Source of the DNA: Alterinioella nitratireducens
Lineage (GTDB): Bacteria; Pseudomonadota; Alphaproteobacteria; Rhodobacterales; Rhodobacteraceae
Direction: 5' to 3'
DNA: 64,000 nucleotides
Assembly: GCF_013155465.1 (NCBI RefSeq)
Contig: NZ_JABJVX010000010.1
Span: forward strand, 40,431-104,430
The first letter of the stretch is position 1, and every line of letters starts with the position of its first letter. Below, piece by piece: positions 1 through 9,955 of the stretch. The notes under the pieces were generated by a model, which was not told the origin of the DNA, searched no databases, and saw only the letters and a list, made by a program, of their open reading frames with translations. A program made the position numbers and the translations under genes.

Positions 1-1310
1 TGGTTCATGGTCTTGGAACCGACCCAGCGAATTTCCTGGATGCCGTTGTCGCGGGTGATGATCTTGTCACCGACCTGGAGGTTTTCCACCAGCACCTCGC
101 CACGCGGCGTCGCGATGCGCGAGCCGGGGGTGAAGCAGGGCACGACATTCTCGATCTCCTCGAACTGCATGGTGCCGATGATGTTGGAGGGGTCGAAGCC
201 GCCGCCATCATAGAAGGTCACGGTGCCGTTCTCGGGGTTGGTCGGGTCAAGCTCCACGCGCAGCGGGCCGGACCCGGTCAGGTCGAGCGTATCGTAGTCG
301 TCGCCGCCGCCGCCACCGTCAACGGTGTCGCCCGCATTGCCGCCCAGGAACGTGTCGCGGTCATCGCCACCCAGAAGCGTGTCTTCGCCCTGGCCGCCGG
401 TGATCTGGTCGTTGCCGGTGCCGCCTTCGACATAGTCGTCGTCGATGCCTGCGTCGATGGTGTCATCGCCCGCATCGCCGTAGATCTCGTCGTCGTCATC
501 CTCGCCGAAGATCACGTCGTTGCCGTCGCCGCCATGGATCGTGTCCATACCGTTATCGACAACCGCGTCGGGGCCGATCGGATTGCCGTCCGAGCCGTCA
601 TCGGTGACGTTCAGCTCATCCGGGAAGCCCGGGCCGAGGCCGCCATAGATGGTGTCGTCGCCCGCGCCGCCATAGACCAGGTCCGAGCCCTCGCCGCTGG
701 TGACCTCGTCATCGCCGTCGCCGGCAAAGACGGTGTCGTCGTCGAAGCCCGAATTGACCACGTCATTATCGGTGCCCGCGTCGATGAAGTCATTGTCATC
801 GCCGGTGGTGATGGTGTCGTCGCCCGCGCCGCCAAGCACGGTGTCGCGGTCATCGAGCGGGTCACCGTCGCCGGGGAAGAGGCCCGGATAACCGCGATCG
901 GGCAAGGGCGTGCCGCCCGAGCTGGTGTCGATCTCGTCATTGCCATCGCCGCCATCGGCATAGTCGCTGCCGTCGCCGCCGGTCACCGTATCGTCGCCCT
1001 CATCGCCATAGAGAGAATCGTCGCCGTCGCCGCCGCGGATGTCGTCATCGCCATCCTCACCGTCGATGATGTCGTTGCCGCCGCCGCCTTCGACAGTGTC
1101 ATCGCCCTGGCCGGACATGACGGTGTCGTCGCCGTCGCCCGCGCGCACCCGATCGTCATTGGGATCGTCACCGGGCAGGATCGCGTCATTATTGTCGATC
1201 CGGTCGCCATCCGGGTCGCCGGTATAGCCGGTATCGATCAGGTCGTCGCCGTTCGTGCCATCGACATAACCGTCCAGGTTGTTTCCGGGGTTATTGGGTT
1301 CACCACTCAT
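1..1310 (-). CDS. RTX calcium-binding repeat protein with Hint domain (C-terminus cut by window edge)
   Basis: The leftward frame opens at ATG 1310 behind an AAGGAG ribosome site and stays open to base 1, giving 436 residues with the C-terminus missing. Residues about 55-335 are glycine/aspartate-rich nonapeptide repeats of the type GGDGNDVIFG, which in RTX proteins bind calcium after type I secretion. A short beta-rich linker follows. A Hint-type domain begins at Cys392 (PCFTPGSRIATPRGEVLVEN), matching the Hint_2 domain often fused to RTX repeats in roseobacters. No classical signal peptide is visible, as expected for type I export. Codon three-periodicity is hidden because the GAC/GGC repeats keep several frames open. 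The substrate or surface role is unknown. The family assignment is firm; the function is inferred. Confidence 0.9.
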   Translation of the reverse strand, partial: MSGEPNNPGNNLDGYVDGTNGDDLIDTGYTGDPDGDRIDNNDAILPGDDPNDDRVRAGDGDDTVMSGQGDDTVEGGGGNDIIDGEDGDDDIRGGDGDDSLYGDEGDDTVTGGDGSDYADGGDGNDEIDTSSGGTPLPDRGYPGLFPGDGDPLDDRDTVLGGAGDDTITTGDDNDFIDAGTDNDVVNSGFDDDTVFAGDGDDEVTSGEGSDLVYGGAGDDTIYGGLGPGFPDELNVTDDGSDGNPIGPDAVVDNGMDTIHGGDGNDVIFGEDDDDEIYGDAGDDTIDAGIDDDYVEGGTGNDQITGGQGEDTLLGGDDRDTFLGGNAGDTVDGGGGGDDYDTLDLTGSGPLRVELDPTNPENGTVTFYDGGGFDPSNIIGTMQFEEIENVVPCFTPGSRIATPRGEVLVENLQVGDKIITRDNGIQEIRWVGSKTMN

Positions 1311-1322
1311 AATGTCGTCTCC

Positions 1323-1457
1323 TTAATTCGCCGCGCCGAGGCACGCGCCTTGCGCGGCTGTCCGGCGATCCAGTTTCACTCTCGGGACAACGCCCTCAGG
1401 GTCACGCAGCAGCGTGGCACCGAAGTCTGGCATGATGGTCGGGTAGACCGTGGTCAT
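1323..1457 (-). CDS. Possible 44-residue leader protein upstream of the RTX gene
   Basis: A short frame starts at ATG 1457 (MTTVYPTIMPDFGATLLRDP) with an AGGGG stretch about 7 bases upstream. It ends in TAA 12 bases before the RTX start. That TAA overlaps the ribosome site of the RTX gene, which suggests translational coupling. I recognise no family. It could be a chance frame in GC-rich DNA, so confidence is low. Confidence 0.35.
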   Translation of the reverse strand: MTTVYPTIMPDFGATLLRDPEGVVPRVKLDRRTAAQGACLGAAN

Positions 1458-2396
1458 CGCACATCCCCTGGCGATCGTTGTCGATACAGGTCCAACCAGA
1501 TGGCGATGACGTGAAGATCGGGGCGGGCGCACGGGGTCAGCGGCAAGGCAGGAAGCAGATGGACGTCGGCACGTCGTGCGCCGTCGCAGGGCGGGCATCT
1601 GGCAGGATGCTCTCCCTCACGTTGATCCGCACATACAGCGCGGCTCACATGCCACCTGCCGTTCCCGTCGTGACCGGCTGGTTTCGTGCGGCCGCCCCCG
1701 TGGCCTTCAGACATCGCCCCCCAGTTGGGCTGTTCAAGGAATACCCCGATAAGGCCGATCCAAGGAAGCGAAAATTGTTCGAAATTTGGCAGCAATGGCG
1801 CGAGAGTGAGATGCAAGGCCCGCCAGGAGACGCCCTGACAACCGCCTTCCGGACGGCATTGTTTCGCCAGGGAAGACAACCTTGCACAAAGTCTCCATTT
1901 GCGGGCCAGTCCTTAACCAATTGAAACATCTTTGGTTTTCTTCCGAACCGCAAAAGTTATCCACAGCCGCCGAGCGGCGCATCTTGATCCGCGCGCCTGA
2001 GAACTGTTTCCCTTTGGAAAACAGCGAATTGGCACGAAAGACGAAACGGTCTGTTAACTGTGGCGGCGATGTGGCGGGCCTGCCCGAGAGTTTCCAATTT
2101 CTCAATCCGCCGAAAATCCCGCCTTTGGTTCCCAAGCGTGATCAATCCGCGTCGAATCGTCGAATCGACGGGAGTCAGAGGCGGACACCGGCGACCTATC
2201 CTTTTGGATAGGTTGGAAAAGTGAAACTGCTGGCTTGCGCCGCAGGGGCCTTGCGTCCCCTCGCCAGACCGCGCGATTGCCAGTTGTGGCATTCCGGTCG
2301 CACTGTTTCCATCTGCGGCCCCCTCTGCCCCATCCTCGCCACATTCCGGCCCCAGGCTGATGCGCAGGCAGCAAGCAGTAAAACCGGAGCAAACCC
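1458..2396. other. Gene-poor stretch with hairpins
   Basis: No frame in these roughly 940 bases looks like a protein I recognise, although several GC-driven open frames exist on both strands. Visible structure includes a perfect 8-bp hairpin with a TTTT loop at 2194-2213 (ACCTATCC/GGATAGGT) and a near-palindrome CTGTTTCC/GGAAAACAG at about 2003-2023. On the minus strand, two segments begin with similar CGCARATGGARAC sequence (around 1890-1905 and 2300-2320). It may be an old gene remnant or a long regulatory region upstream of the RTX gene; the sequence does not decide. Confidence 0.5.
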
Positions 2397-2495
2397 ATGC
2401 CCAACCCGCAGCCCGCACCGAAACAGGCGCCCCGTTCCGCTGATCCCAAGAAGAAGGAACCGCCGGTCACCTTCCGCGACTGGGCCAGCATCTGA
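2397..2495 (+). CDS. Small 32-residue protein ending in FRDWASI
   Basis: ATG 2397 follows a GGAG ribosome site 7 bases upstream and encodes 32 residues. The N-terminal half is rich in proline, alanine and lysine, and the tail is VTFRDWASI. The good ribosome site, the non-random composition (PKKKEPP) and the compact aromatic tail suggest a genuine small protein. I have a general impression that roseobacters carry similar lysine/proline-rich small proteins with this tail, but could not check. The function is unknown. It lies 25 bases upstream of the TfoX-domain gene and may be co-transcribed. Confidence 0.5.
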   Translation: MPNPQPAPKQAPRSADPKKKEPPVTFRDWASI

Positions 2496-2520
2496 TAGGC
2501 TCGCGGGCGTTCCTTCCCGG

Positions 2521-2859
2521 ATGGATGCGATGCCCACCGACCTGACCGAGATCCGAAATATCGGCCCCGCCTTCGCCGAGGCGCTGATGCGCGCCGAGAT
2601 CGCGGATGCCGAAACCCTGCGCGAGGTCGGGGCCGACACCGCCTATGCGCGGATGTTGAAGACCGGCACGCAACCGCATTTCATCGGGTATTATGTCCTG
2701 CACATGGCCTTGCAGGGACGCCCCTGGAACGATTGCAAGGGGGCCGAGAAGGCCGCGCTGCGCAAGCGTTTCGACGCGCTGAAAGCCGAGAGCTTCGACA
2801 AGGGCCGATCCGATTTCGAGAAGGTGCTGGATGAGATCGGCGTAATCGCGCGACGGTAG
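2521..2859 (+). CDS. TfoX/Sxy C-terminal domain protein
   Basis: This encodes 112 residues from ATG 2521; a second in-frame ATG at 2530 is an alternative. The core IRNIGPAFAEALMRAEIADAE and the following VGADTAYARML match the TfoX C-terminal domain, a helix-hairpin-helix-like fold. The N-terminal TfoX domain is absent, so this is the stand-alone C-domain form common in alphaproteobacteria. TfoX/Sxy proteins activate competence genes in gammaproteobacteria; the role of short forms is not established. The downstream half (KGAEKAALRKRFDALKAES) is charged and helical. A strong double hairpin directly after the stop ends the transcript. Confidence 0.8.
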   Translation: MDAMPTDLTEIRNIGPAFAEALMRAEIADAETLREVGADTAYARMLKTGTQPHFIGYYVLHMALQGRPWNDCKGAEKAALRKRFDALKAESFDKGRSDFEKVLDEIGVIARR

Positions 2860-2922
2860 CCGGAAGAATTTTGCCACAAAATTCTTCCGGGCCGAAAAAT
2901 CTTGTCCAAGATTTTTCCCGGC
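2860..2922. terminator. Double hairpin between convergent TfoX-domain gene and ndk
   Basis: A perfect 14-bp inverted repeat lies at 2860-2873/2877-2890 (CCGGAAGAATTTTG and its complement) with a 3-base loop. A second hairpin follows immediately at 2891-2922 (GCCGAAAAATCTT/AAGATTTTTCCCGGC). Both arms carry A/T tracts, so the pair can terminate transcription from either side. It sits exactly between two converging genes. Confidence 0.85.
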
Positions 2923-2984
2923 GCGAAACGAAAACGGACCGCCCTCTTACCCAGGACGGTCCGCTTCCATCATCGTTCGTCGTC

Positions 2985-3407
2985 TCAGCCGACCAGTTCG
3001 AGGCCCGAGAAGAAGAAGGCGATCTCGACCGCGGCGGTTTCCGGGGCGTCCGAGCCATGCACCGAATTCTCGCCGATCGACAGCGCGTACTCCTTGCGGA
3101 TGGTGCCCTCGGCGGCCTCGGCGGGGTTGGTCGCGCCCATCACTTCGCGGTTCTTCGCAATCGCGTTCTCGCCTTCCAGCACCTGCACCACGATCGGCTC
3201 GGAGATCATGAACTCGCAAAGCTCGCCGAAGAACGGACGATCCTTGTGGACGCCATAGAATTCCTGCGCCTGCGCCAGGGTCATCTGGATGCGCTTGGAG
3301 GCGACGACGCGCAGGCCGGCCTCTTCGAACTTGGCGGTGATCTTGCCGGTCAGGTTGCGTTTGGTGGCATCGGGTTTGATGATCGAGAAGGTGCGTTCCA
3401 GCGCCAT
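2985..3407 (-). CDS. ndk: Nucleoside diphosphate kinase
   Basis: This encodes 140 residues, the full length for the family, from ATG 3407 with GGAG about 9 bases upstream. The enzyme moves the gamma phosphate from ATP to other nucleoside diphosphates through a phosphohistidine. The N-terminal block [12 protein letters not shown] and the active-site block [12 protein letters not shown] are intact, with the catalytic histidine at residue 117. The gene is read leftward and ends at the shared double-hairpin terminator. Assignment is certain on motifs and length. Confidence 0.97.
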   Translation of the reverse strand: MALERTFSIIKPDATKRNLTGKITAKFEEAGLRVVASKRIQMTLAQAQEFYGVHKDRPFFGELCEFMISEPIVVQVLEGENAIAKNREVMGATNPAEAAEGTIRKEYALSIGENSVHGSDAPETAAVEIAFFFSGLELVG

Positions 3408-3515
3408 GGGGTCATGCTCCGCTAATTGGTTGGTTTGCGCGGCCCCTAGCATGGGGCCGCAGCCAAGAAAAGCCGCCAATTGACATGTCCCTACGCGCAG
3501 GTCACACCGCGCCCC

Positions 3516-5366
3516 ATGTTACGCATCGACGATATCTCCTATTCCGTCGCGGGCCGCCCGCTGATCGAGCATGCCTCGGCCACCATCCCCGAGGGGCACA
3601 AGGTCGGCATCGTTGGGCGCAACGGCACCGGCAAGACGACGCTCTTTCGCCTGATCCGGGGGGAACTGGCGCTGGAGACGGGCGCCATCACCCTGCCCTC
3701 GCGCGCCCGCATCGGCGGTGTCGCGCAGGAAGTGCCGTCATCGCAGACCTCGTTGATCGACACCGTCCTGGCCGCCGATACCGAACGCGCCGAGTTGATG
3801 GCCGAGGCCGAGCGCACCACCGACCCCGCCCGCATCGCCGAGGTGCAGACGCGGCTGGCCGATATCGACGCCTGGTCGGCCGAAGCGCGCGCCGCCACCA
3901 TCCTGCGCGGGCTTGGCTTCACGCCCGAGGAACAGTTGCAGCCCTGCGCCGATTTCTCCGGCGGCTGGCGGATGCGCGTGGCGCTGGCCGCCGTGCTTTT
4001 CTCGGCCCCCGATCTGCTGCTTCTGGACGAGCCGACCAACTACCTGGATCTCGAAGGCGCGCTGTGGCTGGAAAGCTATCTTGCGAAATATCCGCATACC
4101 GTGCTGGTGATCAGCCATGACCGGGGCCTTCTGAACCGCGCCGTGAACCACATCCTGCATCTGGAAGACCGCAAGCTGGCCCTCTACCAGGGCGGCTATG
4201 ACACCTTCGCGCAGACCCGTGCCGCGCGGCTGGCCGTTGCCGCCGCCGATGCCAAGAAACAGGAAACCCGGCGCGCGCATCTGCAATCCTATGTCGACCG
4301 CTTCCGCTACAAGGCGTCCAAGGCCAAGCAGGCGCAATCCCGGCTGAAGATGCTGGAGAAGATGCAGCCGATCTCCAGCCCCCAGGAACGCGCCTTCCGC
4401 GCCTTCACCTTCCCCGAGCCCGAGCAACTTTCGCCGCCCATCGTGCAACTGGACAGCGCCGCCGTTGGCTATGGCGAGCGCGCGGTGCTGAGCCGGTTGA
4501 ACCTGCGCATTGACCAGGACGACCGTATCGCCCTTCTGGGCCGCAACGGCGAGGGAAAATCCACCTTTTCCAAGCTTCTGGCCGACAAACTTGATGTGAT
4601 GGACGGCAAGAAGACGCAAAGCGGCAAACTGCGCGTCGGCTATTTCGCGCAGCACCAGGTCGATGAGCTCTTCATCGACGAAACGCCGCTCGACCACCTG
4701 CGCCGCGCCCGGCCCGAGCATACGCCCGCCAAGCTGCGCGCCATCCTCGCCGGGTTCGGCCTTGGCGCGGATCAGGCGGAAACCGTGGTGGCAAAACTTT
4801 CGGGCGGGCAGAAGGCGCGGCTCAGCCTGCTGCTCGCCACGCTCGACGCGCCGCATATGCTGATCCTGGACGAGCCGACCAACCACCTCGACATCGAAAG
4901 CCGCGAGGCCCTGGTCGAGGCGCTGACCGCCTATACCGGCGCGGTGATCCTGGTCAGCCACGACATGCACCTTCTCAGCATGGTGGCCGACCGGCTGTGG
5001 CTGGTGAAGGATGGCCGGGTGACGCCCTATGAGGATGATCTGGAAAGCTATCGCCAGTTGCTGCTGACCGGCGATGCCGCGCCGAAATCGAAGAAACAGG
5101 CCGCGCCCAGGCCCAAGCGCCCGTCGCGCGACCAGTTGCTGGAGCTGCGCGCCGAGCTGCGCAAATGCGAGGCACGGGTCGAGAAGATCACCGAGATGCG
5201 CGAGAAGCTGTCGCGGAAACTGGCCGATCCGGGCCTTTATGACGAGGCGAATGCGGGCGATCTGGCGGTCTGGCAGAAGAAGTTCAACGAGGTCGAGGAC
5301 GGTCTGGAACGTGCCGAGGCGCTGTGGCTGAAGGCCATCGAGCGGCTGGAGGCGGCGGAAGCATGA
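3516..5366 (+). CDS. ABC-F family ATPase (Uup/YheS type)
   Basis: This is a 616-residue soluble protein with two ABC cassettes and no membrane segment, the ABC-F layout. The first cassette has Walker [10 protein letters not shown] near residue 34, signature FSGGW near 147 and Walker [13 protein letters not shown] near 168. The second has GRNGEGKST near 341, LSGGQKAR near 427 and [11 protein letters not shown] near 450. The linker between cassettes is the charged helical arm typical of ABC-F, and the C-terminus (residues about 535-616) looks coiled-coil. Such proteins act on the ribosome E site to ease stalled translation. ATG 3516 ([10 protein letters not shown]) is preferred over an upstream in-frame start at 3480 because family members begin there. 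Its stop overlaps the next start (ATGA). Confidence 0.93.
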   Translation: MLRIDDISYSVAGRPLIEHASATIPEGHKVGIVGRNGTGKTTLFRLIRGELALETGAITLPSRARIGGVAQEVPSSQTSLIDTVLAADTERAELMAEAERTTDPARIAEVQTRLADIDAWSAEARAATILRGLGFTPEEQLQPCADFSGGWRMRVALAAVLFSAPDLLLLDEPTNYLDLEGALWLESYLAKYPHTVLVISHDRGLLNRAVNHILHLEDRKLALYQGGYDTFAQTRAARLAVAAADAKKQETRRAHLQSYVDRFRYKASKAKQAQSRLKMLEKMQPISSPQERAFRAFTFPEPEQLSPPIVQLDSAAVGYGERAVLSRLNLRIDQDDRIALLGRNGEGKSTFSKLLADKLDVMDGKKTQSGKLRVGYFAQHQVDELFIDETPLDHLRRARPEHTPAKLRAILAGFGLGADQAETVVAKLSGGQKARLSLLLATLDAPHMLILDEPTNHLDIESREALVEALTAYTGAVILVSHDMHLLSMVADRLWLVKDGRVTPYEDDLESYRQLLLTGDAAPKSKKQAAPRPKRPSRDQLLELRAELRKCEARVEKITEMREKLSRKLADPGLYDEANAGDLAVWQKKFNEVEDGLERAEALWLKAIERLEAAEA

Positions 5367-5983
5367 GCACCTCGGAGCTGATCACCGTCTTCGTCTCGCT
5401 TCTGGTCATCATCGACCCGGTGGCGCTGGCCCCCCTCTTCATCGCGCTGACCAAGGGGCAGAGCGCGCGACGGCGGCGCATCGTCGGCCTGCGCGCCTGT
5501 GTCGTGGCCTTCGGGCTTCTGACCGTGTTCGGGCTGGCGGGCGACGAGTTGCTGGCCTTTCTCGGCATCTCCATGCCCGCCTTCCGCATCGCGGGCGGCT
5601 TGCTTTTGTTCCTCACCGCGCTGGACATGCTCTTCGAGCGGCGCACCCAGCGCCGCCAGGGCCAGGCCGATGAGGCGGATGAGCATGACGACCCCTCCGT
5701 CTTTCCACTGGCCATCCCGCTTCTGGCAGGCCCCGGCGCGATTGCCACCATGATCTTGCTGGCGGGCGCGGACGGGATCGCGGCGACGGATGTGCTGGCC
5801 ATCCACCTGGTGATGTTCGTGGTTCTGGTCCTGGTCTTCATCTCGTTCCTGCTGGCACCGACGATGGAACGTCTGCTTGGCCCCGTCGGCATCAACGTGG
5901 TCACGCGCATCCTCGGCATGTTGCTGGCGGCGCTGTCGGTGCAGTTCGTGATCGACGGAATCTTGCAAATGCAGGTGATATGA
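5363..5983 (+). CDS. MarC family integral membrane protein
   Basis: This 206-residue protein has about six hydrophobic segments. The first carries VSLLVIIDPVALAPLFIALT, the typical N-terminal signature of MarC proteins (a conserved Asp-Pro in the first helix). The middle PLAIPLLAGPGAIATMILL is the second family signature. MarC proteins sit in the inner membrane and their function is unsettled; the early link with multiple antibiotic resistance was withdrawn. The start overlaps the stop of the ABC-F gene by four bases, so the two are translationally coupled. The central histidine/acidic loop (DEADEHDDPS) is cytoplasmic or periplasmic and not informative. Confidence 0.9.
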   Translation: MSTSELITVFVSLLVIIDPVALAPLFIALTKGQSARRRRIVGLRACVVAFGLLTVFGLAGDELLAFLGISMPAFRIAGGLLLFLTALDMLFERRTQRRQGQADEADEHDDPSVFPLAIPLLAGPGAIATMILLAGADGIAATDVLAIHLVMFVVLVLVFISFLLAPTMERLLGPVGINVVTRILGMLLAALSVQFVIDGILQMQVI

Positions 5984-6037
5984 AGGGATAAATGCCCTAT
6001 ATGAGGGGCTGACCCTTTCGCGACGTTACAGGCCCCC

Positions 6038-6619
6038 ATGGAAAAAGCCGAAATTGCCTCGCTCATCTATCTCGGCCTCCTGGCGATCGCGCTCCTTGGC
6101 TCGCTGGTGTCGTATAATCGGCACCAGATCGGACGGGTGGCGCAATATGCCCTGATCTGGGGCTTCATCTTCGTCGGCGCCATCGCCTCGGTCGGGCTGT
6201 GGCCGGAATTGCGCAATTCGCTGGTGCCGCAGCAATCGGTGGTCACGGGCACGGGTGAGGTCGTGGTGCCGCGCGCCTATGACGGGCATTATTACCTGAC
6301 GCTCGACCTGAACGGCGTGCCGACCCGTTTCGTGATCGACACCGGCGCCAGCGAAGTTGTGCTGACACCGCAGGATGCGGGCCGGGCCGGGATCGACGTC
6401 GCGGGCCTGAACTACAACAGCCGCGCGATGACGGCGAACGGCATGGTGCAGACCGCCAGCATCCGGCTGGACCGCGTGGTATTGGGCGATATCGAGGATC
6501 GCCAGGTTCCGGCGGTCGTCAATGGCGCGCCGATGCAGGAGAGCCTGCTTGGCATGTCCTATCTCAACCGGTTCGACCGGATCGCGATCGAGGACGGGCA
6601 GATGGTGCTGTCGCGCTGA
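6038..6619 (+). CDS. Membrane-anchored retropepsin-like aspartic protease (TIGR02281 type)
   Basis: This 193-residue protein has two N-terminal membrane segments (about residues 6-24 and 36-54), followed by a clan AA aspartyl protease domain. The active-site motif DTGAS starts at Asp101, preceded by the beta strand FVI as in retropepsins, and the second conserved block SLLGMSYLNRF appears near residue 168. A single domain means the enzyme should act as a dimer. Members of this family are common in alphaproteobacteria and their substrates are unknown. It lies 54 bases after the MarC gene on the same strand. Confidence 0.88.
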   Translation: MEKAEIASLIYLGLLAIALLGSLVSYNRHQIGRVAQYALIWGFIFVGAIASVGLWPELRNSLVPQQSVVTGTGEVVVPRAYDGHYYLTLDLNGVPTRFVIDTGASEVVLTPQDAGRAGIDVAGLNYNSRAMTANGMVQTASIRLDRVVLGDIEDRQVPAVVNGAPMQESLLGMSYLNRFDRIAIEDGQMVLSR

Positions 6620-6649
6620 CGCCTTGGACGGGCCGCTGTGGGGCCGAGG

Positions 6650-6712
6650 TCATGCAGCGAGGGGCCAGCCCCTCGCGCTCCCCGGGATATTTGCAGAACA
6701 AAGAAGGACAAT
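6650..6712. repeat. Dispersed hairpin repeat, copy 1
   Basis: A GC hairpin (GAGGGGCCAGCCCCTC, near 6658-6673) is followed by CTCCCCGGGATATTTGCAGAACAAAGAAG, here split as CTCCCCGGGATATTTG then CAGAACAAAGAAG at about 6676-6704. The same layout recurs at about 15446-15509 and 19856-19911. It lies between the protease gene and the convergent holC gene and may also serve as a terminator. Confidence 0.7.
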
Positions 6713-6744
6713 TTTAGTCGAATTTTCAGTGTATTGCATGGTTG

Positions 6745-7204
6745 TCAGGATGCCGGTTTCTCGTGTTCCTTGCGCCATTGGCCGGAGGCTTCCGACCAGT
6801 ATTGCGCGCCGCATCCGGCCCCGGTCAGGGCCTTCCATTGACCGCGCGCCTGGGTCAGTGCCGCCTCGTCATTGCCGTCGAAGAGGATGCAGACCCGCGC
6901 CTGTGCCCGCACCTCCTCTGCGCTGATCTCGGCCCCCTCCAGCGCGATCACGCAATCGGCGCGGTTGGGGGCGTCCGGCCCGGTGGTCAGCAGGACGGGC
7001 TGCATCGCGTCATGCTGGCCGCCCGCCCTGCCATGCGGCAGGAACCCATCCTCGGGCCGCAGCCAGAGAAGGTCGTCGAGCCGCGCGAGCAGTCCTTGCG
7101 AGCGCGCCCGCACCGCCACGCGCCAGCCCGCCGCCAGCGATTTTACCGCCAGCGCCTGCACCGTGGCCTCGGGGGCCGAGCGCGTCAGGTGGTAGAAATA
7201 GGCC

Positions 7205-7212
<8 letters not shown>
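6745..7212 (-). CDS. holC: DNA polymerase III subunit chi
   Basis: This encodes 155 residues from ATG 7212. The N-terminus MGEAYFYHLTRSAPEATVQALAVKSLAAGWRVAVR is typical of chi, and the block WLRPEDGFLPHG followed by QPVLLTT matches the conserved family core. Chi links the clamp loader to single-strand binding protein in the replisome. The gene overlaps the end of pepA by 8 bases in the same direction, the usual pepA-holC order in this family of bacteria. The C-terminus is slightly charged (WRKEHEKPAS) and otherwise unremarkable. Confidence 0.93.
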
Positions 7213-8689
<1,477 letters not shown>

Positions 8690-8836
8690 GGCTTGCCTCT
8701 TGCGGGGAATCTGGATTTGTCCGGGACACTAGGCCTAGTGGAACGCCTTGGCCAGATATGCCTGTCCTTGTGGCGGCGATTGGACTAAAACCGGCTTGAA
8801 GGCAATCTGTTAACAAGCAGTCGAGAGGGCAGCATC
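8690..8836. promoter_or_regulatory. Divergent promoter region pepA / lptF with 14-bp palindrome
   Basis: This 147-base gap separates two divergently read operons, so it must hold both promoters. It contains a perfect palindrome CACTAGGCCTAGTG at 8727-8740, notable because CTAG is generally scarce in bacterial DNA and occurs twice here. It could be an operator; no regulator can be named from the sequence. Confidence 0.5.
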
Positions 8837-9955
8837 GTGGGGCGCTATGACCGGTATATCCTGTCGCAGCTTCTGGTGCTGTTCAGCTTCTTCTCCATCG
8901 TCCTGGTCTCGGTCTATTGGGTCAACCGCGCCGTCGGCCTGTTCGACACGCTGATCTCGGACGGGCAGAACCTGCGGGTTTTCCTTGAATTTTCGGCTCT
9001 TTCCCTGCCGCAGATCATCCTGCTTGTGCTGCCCGTCTCGGCCTTCGTGGCGGCGATCTATGTCACCAACCGGATGATCGGCGACAGCGAGCTGGTCGTC
9101 ATGCAGACGGCGGGCTGTTCGGCGCTGCGCCTCCTGCGTCCGGTCTGGGTGTTCGGAATCATCGCGGGGCTCCTCATCGCGATTCTGGCGCATCTGCTGG
9201 TGCCCGCCGCCCGCGCGCAGCTGATGGAGCGCAGCTACGAGGTCAGCCGCGACATGACCGGCCGGTTTCTGCGCGAGGGGCAGTTCATCCACCCCACCGA
9301 CGGCATCACCGTCTATATCCGCGCCATCACCGAATTGGGCGAGTTTCGTGACGTCTTCCTGCAGGACCGTTCGGCCCCGGATGTGGAGACGACCTATACC
9401 GCCCGGCGCGCGCTGCTGGTCTCGACCGAGGACGGCCCCCGGCTGGTCATGTTCGACGGCATCGCGCAGAATGTGGACCGCGCGAGCCAGCGCCTTTCGA
9501 CCGTCGAGTTCGAGGATTTCACCTATGATATCGCCGGGCTGATCGAGGCCCCCACGGGCCGCATCCTGTCGATCCGCGAGATGTCGACGCCCGCGCTTCT
9601 GCTGGCCCCGCGCGCGGTCGCCGAGGCGCAAGGGTCAACGCTTGCCGCCTTCCGCTTTGCGGGCCATGACCGGATCGCACGCAGCCTGTTCGTGATCTTC
9701 GTGCCGGTGATCGCGGCGGCGACATTGATGTTGGGGGCGTTCTCGCGCTTTGGCATCTGGCCGCAGATATTGCTGGCGGTCGCGCTGATCGTGCCGCTGC
9801 AAATGTCCTGGAACGCCGCCGAGGCGATCGGCTCGCGGCAGGAGGGCATGGCGCATCTGGCCTATCTGCAACCGGCGCTGGCGGCGGCGGTGGCCGCCCT
9901 CATGGTGACGCTGTCGATGCGGGGATCGCGCAGGCGCGGGGGGGCGGCGGCATGA
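8837..9955 (+). CDS. lptF: LPS export ABC transporter permease LptF
   Basis: This encodes 372 residues, starting with GTG 8837 behind AGAGGG. LptF/LptG permeases have six membrane helices split by a large periplasmic beta-jellyroll domain, and that layout is visible: helices near residues 15-35, 55-78 and 98-120, a soluble middle to about 270, then three more helices. The protein pairs with LptG and LptB to pull LPS out of the inner membrane. It is first in the operon lptF-lptG-lptD-ppiC-pdxA-rsmA. The stop overlaps the lptG start (ATGA). Confidence 0.93.
   Translation: MGRYDRYILSQLLVLFSFFSIVLVSVYWVNRAVGLFDTLISDGQNLRVFLEFSALSLPQIILLVLPVSAFVAAIYVTNRMIGDSELVVMQTAGCSALRLLRPVWVFGIIAGLLIAILAHLLVPAARAQLMERSYEVSRDMTGRFLREGQFIHPTDGITVYIRAITELGEFRDVFLQDRSAPDVETTYTARRALLVSTEDGPRLVMFDGIAQNVDRASQRLSTVEFEDFTYDIAGLIEAPTGRILSIREMSTPALLLAPRAVAEAQGSTLAAFRFAGHDRIARSLFVIFVPVIAAATLMLGAFSRFGIWPQILLAVALIVPLQMSWNAAEAIGSRQEGMAHLAYLQPALAAAVAALMVTLSMRGSRRRGGAAA

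Noticed and set aside
534..1514. A 326-codon rightward open frame over the RTX gene
   Set aside because: Its Val/Ala/Ile-rich repetitive product is simply the complement of the GAC/GGC calcium repeats.
1957..1965. Perfect DnaA-box-like TTATCCACA
   Set aside because: A single 9-base match is expected by chance about once per two such windows counting both strands; no cluster of boxes, AT-rich unwinding region or origin genes is nearby.
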